Positions 1 to 5,441 of a DNA stretch of 6,724 nucleotides are shown here, one piece after another. A program made the position numbers and the translations under genes. The notes below the pieces were generated by a model, which worked only from the letters and a program-made list of their open reading frames with translations, made no database searches and was not told where the DNA came from. The DNA comes from Burkholderiales bacterium (GTDB taxonomy: Bacteria > Pseudomonadota > Gammaproteobacteria > Burkholderiales > Burkholderiaceae_C): the NCBI GenBank assembly GCA_025354615.1, contig JANXMO010000569.1:1-6724 (forward strand), given 5' to 3'. The number at the start of each line of letters is the position of its first letter. The stretch's first letter is position 1.

Positions 1-351
1 GGCGTTGGCGGCGCGGTGGCTGAAACGGTTGGCCGACTGATGAAGCAACTGGGCCGCGACCGACAAGTGCTGGCCGTTACTCACTTGCCGCAGGTGGCGG
101 CCTGCGCGGACACGCATTTCGTGGTGTCCAAATCCACCGCCAGCGGCCAGGCGCGCAGCGAGGTGCGCACGGTGCAGGGCGAAGCGCGGGTGGCCGAACT
201 GGCGCGCATGCTGGGCGGCGAACGGCTGTCGGACACCAGCCGTGCACACGCGCAGGAAATGCTGGCTGCGGGTCGCCTCATCGACACCGACACCGGCGCC
301 GACGTCGGCCTGGACACCGCCCCGTCGGTCCCGGCGCGTCGCAAAAAATGA
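1..351 (+). CDS. recN: DNA repair protein RecN, C-terminal part (5' end outside the window)
   Basis: RecN is an SMC-like ATPase that acts early in recombinational repair of DNA double-strand breaks in the cytoplasm. Only the last 116 codons are visible, out of the roughly 550 usual for the family. The frame is open from base 1 and begins at GVGGAVAE, the stretch that follows the Walker B DEVD motif in RecN, so the aspartate-glutamate pair lies just upstream of the window. The conserved THLPQVAA motif, whose histidine corresponds to the ABC H-loop region, is at visible residues 27-34. The family's C-terminal [12 protein letters not shown] block is also present. The tail ends in a short basic stretch, ARRKK. 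The TGA stop overlaps the rapZ start in ATGA (348-351), which suggests translational coupling. Identity is secure from the motifs. The promoter and the SMC head and coiled-coil portions cannot be judged here. Confidence 0.95.
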   Translation, partial: GVGGAVAETVGRLMKQLGRDRQVLAVTHLPQVAACADTHFVVSKSTASGQARSEVRTVQGEARVAELARMLGGERLSDTSRAHAQEMLAAGRLIDTDTGADVGLDTAPSVPARRKK

Positions 352-1301
352 GCGCCGCTGCAACCGGCACTGCGGCTGCCGCCGCGCTGCGCGAAGTCGT
401 GCTCGTTACCGGCATTTCCGGTTCGGGCAAATCAGTGGCGTTGCACGCGCTGGAAGACGCCGGCTTTTTTTGCGTCGACAACCTGCCGCCCGAATTGCTG
501 CGCGATTTTTTGCGCCTTGAACACGAACGCTCCGACCGCCGCGTGGCGATTGCGGTGGACGTGCGCAGCGCCGGCTCGCTGCCGCACTTGCTGCCACTGA
601 TGGCGCAGCTGCGCGAAGAAGGCGTGCAGGTGCGCTCGGTGTTCCTCGACGCCACCACCGACGCGCTGGTGCGCCGCTTCTCGGAAACCCGGCGGCCACA
701 CCCACTGTCTCAACACACGCCGCAAAACGCCTTGCCGCGCGCGCAATCCGCTGCGGGTACGCCGCCCATGGCGCCCGATAACACGCATGCGCTGGTCGAG
801 GCGATTGAACTCGAGCGCGAACTGCTGTCGGCGCTACGCGAAGTGTCGACCGTGATCGACACCAGCTCGCTGCGCCCGCCGCAGCTGCGCCTGTGGATGC
901 GCGATCTGGTGCACGCGGCCGGCCACCCGCTGACGCTGGTGTTCGAGTCCTTTGCCTTCAAGCACGGCGTGCCGCTGGACGCCGATTTCGTCTTCGACGT
1001 GCGCGTGCTGCCGAATCCGCATTACATCCGCGAGCTGCGCCCGCAAACCGGGCGTGACCCGGCCGTGGCCGCTTACCTGCAGGCGCAGCCCGAGGTGGGC
1101 GACATGCTGTCGCAGATCGAAGGCTTTCTGCAGCGCTGGCTACCGGCTTTCGAAGTCGATCAACGCAGCTACCTGACGGTGGCCATCGGCTGCACCGGCG
1201 GCCAGCACCGCTCGGTCTACCTGGCGGAAGCGCTGGCACGCTGCTTTGCCGATCGCGCACGCAGCCTGGTGCGTCACCGCGAGCTTGACGCGCGCGGCTG
1301 A
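348..1301 (+). CDS. rapZ: RapZ / YvcJ family P-loop nucleotide-binding protein (RNase adaptor)
   Basis: The product has 317 aa, against 284 for the E. coli protein. In enterobacteria RapZ binds glucosamine-6-phosphate and hands the small RNA GlmZ to RNase E, which controls GlmS synthesis. That sRNA circuit is not established for betaproteobacteria. The N-terminal kinase-like domain has a Walker A motif, GISGSGKS, at residues 22-29. It also has [10 protein letters not shown] near 42-51, DVRS at 71-74 and [12 protein letters not shown] at 109-120. The C-terminal domain carries [17 protein letters not shown] and the diagnostic GCTGGQHRS at 281-289, whose Cys/His/Arg/Ser residues are hallmarks of the sugar-phosphate-sensing domain. 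Two additions explain the extra length: an Ala-rich N-terminal extension of about 13 residues, and a Gln/Pro/Ala-rich insert near 121-147. The C-terminal RHRELDARG lacks part of the E. coli basic patch. The ATG lies inside the recN stop (ATGA) and has no Shine-Dalgarno, so expression is probably coupled to recN. Confidence 0.95.
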   Translation: MSAAATGTAAAAALREVVLVTGISGSGKSVALHALEDAGFFCVDNLPPELLRDFLRLEHERSDRRVAIAVDVRSAGSLPHLLPLMAQLREEGVQVRSVFLDATTDALVRRFSETRRPHPLSQHTPQNALPRAQSAAGTPPMAPDNTHALVEAIELERELLSALREVSTVIDTSSLRPPQLRLWMRDLVHAAGHPLTLVFESFAFKHGVPLDADFVFDVRVLPNPHYIRELRPQTGRDPAVAAYLQAQPEVGDMLSQIEGFLQRWLPAFEVDQRSYLTVAIGCTGGQHRSVYLAEALARCFADRARSLVRHRELDARG

Positions 1302-1391
1302 GCGGCGTTTTGCCAGCGCACCGTTGGTGCAATCTCTCAAGGCCCGAGCGGATACCGTCGCCACATGCCTGCGGGCACGACGACGCAACCT
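1302..1391. other. Convergent junction between rapZ and mutY, no clear terminator
   Basis: These 90 bases separate two genes that end facing each other. The best structures are a 5-bp stem, GCACC/GGTGC with a GTT loop (1318-1330), and a 4-bp stem, TGCC/GGCA with a TGCG loop (1366-1377). The second is flanked by CGTCG (1356-1360) and CGACG (1378-1382), which could extend the pairing with a 5-base bulge. Neither is followed by a T-run on either strand, so neither qualifies as a classical intrinsic terminator. No credible ORF lies wholly inside the junction. Termination is either Rho-dependent or relies on these weak hairpins. Confidence 0.5.
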
Positions 1392-2486
1392 TCAGCCCAG
1401 CAGTTTACGCAGCGGCGCTGGCAAGCCCATTGCGCGGGCTTCTTCGATGCAGCACCAGCGCCCGCCTGGCCAGACGGCCACCAGGCTGTCGACCGCAGCC
1501 GGGCCGGCGTCGGGCGGCAGCGTCCAGCGCAGCGGGCGCAGCGTCCAGTCGAAATGTGTCAGCGCATGGGTGAACGACGGCAGCCATTCGCCAGTGCCTG
1601 GCCAGGCTGCGCTGGCCGCTGCGGCAGCCTGCGCCGTGTCGAACTCCGGCCAGCTCCACAACCCGGCCCAAACGCCGCTCTCGGGCCGCCGCACCAGCCA
1701 CACACGGCCTTGCCACTGCAGCCATAGCCATACCTGGTCACGGCGGCGGCGCTTGAGCTTGCGCGTCTTGACCGGATAACGTTCGGGATCAGACTGTGCA
1801 GCCGCCACGCAGCCGGCAGACAACGGGCAGATCAGGCACTTCGGTGACCGCGGCGTGCACAGCGTGGCACCCAGGTCCATCAAGCCTTGCGTGTATGACT
1901 CGATGCCGTGCTCGGGCAGCAGCGCGGTGGCGCGCTGCCACAGAGCGCGCTCCTGCGCCGGCTCGGCCAGGTCACCATCAAAGCCGAGCACCCGCGTCAG
2001 CACCCGCTTGACGTTGCCATCGAGAATGGCCACGCGCTCGCCAAAACAGAAAGCGGCAATGGCCGCAGCCGTTGAGCGGCCGATGCCGGGCAGCGTTTGC
2101 AACGCGGCGCTGGTGGCCGGGAACTGGCCGCCGTGCGCTGCTACCACGGCCTGCGCGCAACGGTGCAAATGACGGGCGCGGCTGTAGTAACCCAGGCCGC
2201 TCCACAGCGCGAGTACATCGTCCAGCGGCGCCGCCGCCAGCGCCTGGACATCGGAAAAGCGGTCAAGAAAGCGCGTGTAGTAGCCCAGCACGGTCGCCAC
2301 CTGCGTTTGCTGCAGCATGATTTCCGACAGCCACACACGGTACGGGTCGCGCGTGTTCTGCCACGGCAGCGTGTGGCGGCCGTGCTGGCGCTGCCAGGCG
2401 ATGACGCGCTCGGCAATGCCGGCTTCTTCAACCCCGCGGGCCGGCGGCGCCAGGTTCAGCACCGCACGCGCAGCAGCAGCTGTCAT
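1392..2486 (-). CDS. mutY: Adenine DNA glycosylase MutY
   Basis: MutY excises adenine mispaired with 8-oxoguanine or G, acting after MutM in the GO repair pathway. The 364-aa product has every family landmark. The catalytic glutamate is E55, in LSEIMLQQTQV. The helix-hairpin-helix is LPGIGRSTAAAI at 132-143. The catalytic aspartate is D156, in AILDGNVKR. A 4Fe-4S cluster motif, C-x6-C-x2-C-x5-C, is at C210, C217, C220 and C226. All these sit 18 residues later than in E. coli (E37, D138, C192-C208), so the N-terminus is about 18 residues longer. The C-terminal NUDIX-like domain, which recognises 8-oxoG, is present and includes SFTHALTHFDW. The ATG (2484-2486) overlaps the GTPase stop as ATGA and has no Shine-Dalgarno, so translation is probably coupled to the upstream gene. 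It is the last gene of the leftward unit. Nothing appears truncated or mutated. Confidence 0.96.
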   Translation of the reverse strand: MTAAAARAVLNLAPPARGVEEAGIAERVIAWQRQHGRHTLPWQNTRDPYRVWLSEIMLQQTQVATVLGYYTRFLDRFSDVQALAAAPLDDVLALWSGLGYYSRARHLHRCAQAVVAAHGGQFPATSAALQTLPGIGRSTAAAIAAFCFGERVAILDGNVKRVLTRVLGFDGDLAEPAQERALWQRATALLPEHGIESYTQGLMDLGATLCTPRSPKCLICPLSAGCVAAAQSDPERYPVKTRKLKRRRRDQVWLWLQWQGRVWLVRRPESGVWAGLWSWPEFDTAQAAAAASAAWPGTGEWLPSFTHALTHFDWTLRPLRWTLPPDAGPAAVDSLVAVWPGGRWCCIEEARAMGLPAPLRKLLG

Positions 2487-4432
2487 GCGGCGCGAGCGGC
2501 TGTGGGCAATCGGCTGTCGACGTTGGCGGCCTCGTCGCGCACCGCTTGGCCCAGTTCAGCCACACGGCGCGCCAGGCCCGACAGACGCTCCGTGTCCTGC
2601 GTCAGCTCGGCGAGGCGGCTCTCCAATTCACCGGCGGCAGCCTGCACGCGCTGCAAGGCCTCGCGGCGCTTGCGAAAGCCGCGGCGGCGGTCACGCAGCT
2701 GGGTGTCGACCAACGCAGAGGTCGTCTTGCTCCACCGTTCCAGCTCGGCACTCGCAGTCTCGAACACTACCCGCAGCCTGGCCACCAGCATGCGGCGGAA
2801 CTGTTCACGGAATTTAAGGTTCGCCAGGCGCACGACGTGGCCCAATCCCAGAAATTGCAAATAGCTGCGCTCAATGACGTCGAGCTCGACCGTGAAGCGA
2901 TCGAGGTCAACCGCGGGCGCCACGGCCAGAACAAAGCCGAAATCGGTGTTCAACCGCTCGAACTGTGCTGCCAGCATTTCACGCAGCTCCTGGTCCCGCC
3001 GGCCTGCCTGACTCAGCAGTGCGCGCAGCCGCTGGCACAGCCCGGCAAACGCGCGCCGCGCGCCCAGGTGCAGCAGCGAAGCGGCCATTTCGGCTTGCAG
3101 ATGTTCCACTTCGCTGCGCAGCTGATCGCTGGACAGCTCGGCCAAAGCCTCCTTCAACATGCGCGCGTGCACCGAGCGCAAGGCCTGCAGCCGCGACGTG
3201 CACTGTTCGAACTCGGCCGCGTCGGCGTCGACCCGCTTGAGCAACAACGCCAGCCGGCCGCCGCTCTTGCCGCGCAGCGCTGCCAGCTCGATCAACTGCT
3301 CGGCCACCTCCCGGCGCTCGCCGCCGAGCTGGCGCGCCGCGTCCGACTCCAGGCGCAGCGCCGTGGTAACAACCTGCTCCCGCAACGCGTTGCGGCGCAG
3401 CGGCAACAGCTCGGCCGCCAGCGCCTGTTCCAGCGCCTCGATGCCGCTCGCCGCCAGGCCTTCGTCATCGGCCGTGACCCTTGCGGCCAGCGCCTGGCGC
3501 GCCGACAGCGCAAACACCTGCGCCAGTGGCAACCCCAGGCTGGCGGCCGTGGCGCGGCGCTGGCTTTCCACCTGCGCGGTGATGCCGGCGACGGGCAGCA
3601 GCGGGTCGGCCAGCGCATCGATCTTGTTGAGCACCACGAAGCGCGACAGGCCGCGCGCGTCGAGATGGTCACACCAGATGGCTTTGTCGGATTTGGTGAC
3701 ACCGGTGTCGGCGCCCAACACGAACACGATGGCGTGGGCCGACGGCAGCAGGCCCAACGTGAGCTCCGGCTCGGCGCCAATCGCGTTGAGGCCGGGTGTG
3801 TCGACCACCACCAGGCCCTGGCGCAGCAACGGGTGGGGGTAGTTGATCAACGCGTGGCGCCAGGCCGGTACCAGCACCCGCTCGAAGGCCTCCAGCGGCG
3901 GGTTGTCATCGGGCCGCTGGTCATCCCAGAACCCCAGTTGGCGGGCGTCGGCCAAGCTCACGCTGAGCGTGCGCGTGACTTCCTGCAGCGCCTGCGGCAA
4001 GGCGTCGGGGTCAGTCAAATCAATCACCAGACGTGACCAGCGCGCCGGCTGCTGGCGCAACTCCGACAGCGACACGCAGTCAAGCCGCGTGGCGATCGGC
4101 AGCAGCGACAACGAAGGCGGCTCCGCTGCGTCGAACGCCAGCTCGACCGGACACATGGTGGTGCGGCCCGGCGTGGCCGGCAGCACGCGCCGGCCGGTGT
4201 CGCCAAAGAAAATCGCGTTGATCAACTCCGACTTGCCGCGCGAAAATTCGGCCACGAAAGCGACGATCAGCCGGTCGCTGGCCAGCCGTTCTGTCAATGC
4301 CGCCAGCAGCTCGCCCGCACCTTCGTCCGCCAGCCGGTGCGCTTGCAAGAAGCGCATGAACTCGCCCACGCGGTCGCACACGGCACGCCGCCACTGGCTC
4401 TGCGCATCGAAATGGTCGGCAAACGTCGGCAT
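2483..4432 (-). CDS. Dynamin-family large GTPase
   Basis: With the ATG at 4432 the product has 649 aa. Bacterial dynamin-like proteins are membrane-associated GTPases involved in membrane remodelling; the cellular job of this Burkholderiales family is not known to me. The GTPase motifs are clear. G1 is AEFSRGKS at 61-68, with alanine in place of the usual first glycine. The G2 threonine is in GRTTMCPVEL at 89-98. G3 is DTPG at 211-214, G4 is NKID at 269-272, and a G5-like ALSAR lies at 308-312. After the GTPase domain come long helical, Arg/Glu/Leu-rich segments (about 345-480) and a more hydrophobic part, about 497-560, that might act as a membrane-contact tip. A coiled coil at about 585-635 ends the protein. 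No signal peptide or clear transmembrane helix is present. A GTG at 4534 would add 34 residues and overlap the mutM stop as GTGA. I prefer the ATG because the extension has poor codon use (AGG, CTA, CGA, TCA) and MPTFADHF matches recalled homologue starts. No Shine-Dalgarno supports either start. Family call is strong, function open. Confidence 0.9.
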   Translation of the reverse strand: MPTFADHFDAQSQWRRAVCDRVGEFMRFLQAHRLADEGAGELLAALTERLASDRLIVAFVAEFSRGKSELINAIFFGDTGRRVLPATPGRTTMCPVELAFDAAEPPSLSLLPIATRLDCVSLSELRQQPARWSRLVIDLTDPDALPQALQEVTRTLSVSLADARQLGFWDDQRPDDNPPLEAFERVLVPAWRHALINYPHPLLRQGLVVVDTPGLNAIGAEPELTLGLLPSAHAIVFVLGADTGVTKSDKAIWCDHLDARGLSRFVVLNKIDALADPLLPVAGITAQVESQRRATAASLGLPLAQVFALSARQALAARVTADDEGLAASGIEALEQALAAELLPLRRNALREQVVTTALRLESDAARQLGGERREVAEQLIELAALRGKSGGRLALLLKRVDADAAEFEQCTSRLQALRSVHARMLKEALAELSSDQLRSEVEHLQAEMAASLLHLGARRAFAGLCQRLRALLSQAGRRDQELREMLAAQFERLNTDFGFVLAVAPAVDLDRFTVELDVIERSYLQFLGLGHVVRLANLKFREQFRRMLVARLRVVFETASAELERWSKTTSALVDTQLRDRRRGFRKRREALQRVQAAAGELESRLAELTQDTERLSGLARRVAELGQAVRDEAANVDSRLPTAARAA

Positions 4433-4530
4433 GGCGGGGGATGAAAAAAGGCTGATCGATCGTAGCGCAGGAGGGCAAGTGACGGGCTCAAACTGCAAGA
4501 CAGCCCGCGCCCTGTTGATGCCGGCCGTTG
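4433..4530 (-). other. Intercistronic stretch, mutM to dynamin-like GTPase
   Basis: If the GTPase starts at the ATG at 4432, 98 bases separate it from the mutM stop. On the minus strand this stretch stays open in the GTPase frame from the GTG at 4534, but its codon choice is unlike the GC-rich genes around it. It holds a palindromic GATCGATC (4452-4459) and a run of six T (minus strand, 4443-4448) with no GC-rich stem before it, so I do not call a terminator. No convincing sigma-70 promoter is visible: a TACGAT lacks a matching -35 at usable spacing. It is most likely an untranslated spacer within one transcript. Confidence 0.5.
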
Positions 4531-5346
4531 TCACCGCCGTTGACAGTTAGGGCAAAAAAACGTTGACCGCTGCGCTTGTACGATGCGCCGCACCGCGGTG
4601 CCGCAAATGGTGCACGGCAGCCCGGCCCGGCCGTAAACCCGGGCTGAAAGCTGAAAGCGCCCGGCGGTGCCATGGGCATCGTGAAAGTCGCGCAACGTCG
4701 ATCCGCCGGCATCCAAAGCGCGTTGCAGCGTGTGCCGCACCGCCGTGGCCAGCCGCTCGGCGCGCGGGCGGCTGATGCAGTCGCTGCGCGTGCGCGGATC
4801 GATGCCAGCTTCGAACAAGGCTTCGCATGCATAAATGTTGCCCGCGCCGACAACGATGTCGCCGCCCAGCAGCGCCTGCTTGACCGCCACGCGCCGGCGT
4901 TGCAAGCCGGCATGCAAATGCGCACCGTTGAAAACGGCATCGAACGGCTCCACTCCCAGGCCGGCCAGCAAGCGGCCGGCCAGGCCGCTGTCTTGCGCCG
5001 GTGACCACACCACGGCGCCGAAACGGCGCGGGTCGGTCAGCCGCAGCGTGCCGAGGCTGGTGTGCAGGTCGAAATGATCATGCGCACCTGCAGGTGCGGT
5101 TGTGGCACTGAAGGTCAGTGAACCCGACATGCCCAGATGCAGCAGCAAACCGCCAGCGTCCAGCGGCAGCCACAGATATTTGCCACGCCGAACTGCTGCG
5201 CCAACGGTCTGGTGGACCAGCTGCTGCGCGTCAATGCCCAGCGGCCAGCGCAAAGGTTTGCCGACACGTACACCGGTCACACGGGCGCCGCAGGCGCGGT
5301 CTGCAAAGCTCAGGCGCGTGACTTCGACTTCCGGCAGTTCGGGCAT
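4531..5346 (-). CDS. mutM: Formamidopyrimidine-DNA glycosylase (Fpg / MutM)
   Basis: This bifunctional glycosylase and AP lyase removes 8-oxoguanine and ring-opened purines from DNA. The 271-aa product matches the family length (E. coli 269). The start is fixed by chemistry: after Met removal, the N-terminal proline of MPELPEVEV is the Schiff-base nucleophile, and E3 (counting Met) is the catalytic acid. Other landmarks are K56 in [14 protein letters not shown] at 70-77 with the void-filling methionine, TDPRRFGA at 104-111, K156, and VGAGNIYA at 166-173. The C-terminal zinc finger has C245-x2-C248 and C265-x2-C268, with the DNA-contacting arginine R260 in AQRSTFF. It is the first gene of the leftward unit. 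Its stop overlaps a GTG that is a possible but less likely GTPase start. No Shine-Dalgarno precedes the ATG; an extended -10 sits only 7 bases upstream. A run of seven T on the minus strand (4554-4560) lies inside the zinc-finger codons, in frame. Confidence 0.97.
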   Translation of the reverse strand: MPELPEVEVTRLSFADRACGARVTGVRVGKPLRWPLGIDAQQLVHQTVGAAVRRGKYLWLPLDAGGLLLHLGMSGSLTFSATTAPAGAHDHFDLHTSLGTLRLTDPRRFGAVVWSPAQDSGLAGRLLAGLGVEPFDAVFNGAHLHAGLQRRRVAVKQALLGGDIVVGAGNIYACEALFEAGIDPRTRSDCISRPRAERLATAVRHTLQRALDAGGSTLRDFHDAHGTAGRFQLSARVYGRAGLPCTICGTAVRRIVQAQRSTFFCPNCQRR

Positions 5347-5353
5347 GGCATCA

Positions 5354-5362
5354 ATTATCGCA
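5354..5362 (-). promoter_or_regulatory. Extended -10 promoter element for mutM, possibly giving a leaderless mRNA
   Basis: On the minus strand the sequence reads TGCGATAAT, that is, a TGn extension directly before GATAAT (5 of 6 matches to TATAAT). No good -35 hexamer is found at 16-18 bp; a GCGACA upstream is only 13 bp away. Extended -10 promoters can do without a -35. Seven bases separate the hexamer from the mutM ATG, so the expected transcription start falls at or beside the A of the ATG. The motif is seen; its use as a promoter is inferred. Confidence 0.5.
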
Positions 5363-5429
5363 ACGCTGAACCTGTCGCACGGTGCAGGCGATGGCGGCGT
5401 GACGACACCTTAAACTTCATCACAGCCCC

Positions 5430-5435
5430 AAGGAG
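5430..5435 (+). promoter_or_regulatory. Shine-Dalgarno of the TPR gene
   Basis: AAGGAG lies 6 bases before the ATG at 5442, a perfect core match to the anti-Shine-Dalgarno sequence at good spacing. It fixes the start of the exported TPR protein. It is the only strong ribosome binding site at any start codon in this window. Confidence 0.85.
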
Positions 5436-5441
5436 TTGCCG

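Noticed and set aside
465..471. Seven-T homopolymer in rapZ (and a similar run in mutM at 4554-4560) as a programmed frameshift or phase-variable tract
   Set aside because: Both runs encode conserved Phe-Phe pairs in frame (GFFCVDN and STFFCPN), do not fit the X XXY YYZ slippery pattern, and are short for phase variation.
1318..1330. Hairpin GCACC-GTT-GGTGC after rapZ as an intrinsic terminator
   Set aside because: The stem is only 5 bp and no T-run follows on either strand.
1246..1779. Plus-strand open frames running from the rapZ end across the 3' part of mutY
   Set aside because: Low-complexity Arg/Ser/Ala sequence overlapping well-supported genes on both sides; no ribosome binding site or motif.
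2546..4036. A 496-codon open frame on the plus strand, antisense to the GTPase gene
   Set aside because: The protein is Gln/Arg/Ala-rich with no recognisable motif, which is what the reverse strand of a GC-rich gene with strong codon bias gives. The minus-strand frame carries complete GTPase motifs.
4443..4448. Minus-strand T-run after mutM as a terminator
   Set aside because: No GC-rich inverted repeat precedes it; the nearby GATCGATC is a palindrome without a loop.
5371..5388. Imperfect dyad CCTG...CAGG in the mutM/TPR divergent region as an operator
   Set aside because: Only 4 bp pair on the outer arms, and the inner GCAC/GTGC are offset and leave a one-base loop. This is not distinguishable from chance in GC-rich DNA.
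5411..5416. TAAACT as a -10 for the TPR gene
   Set aside because: Only 4 of 6 matches and no -35 at 16-18 bp. The TPR gene's promoter must lie in or near the 95-base region, but I cannot place it.
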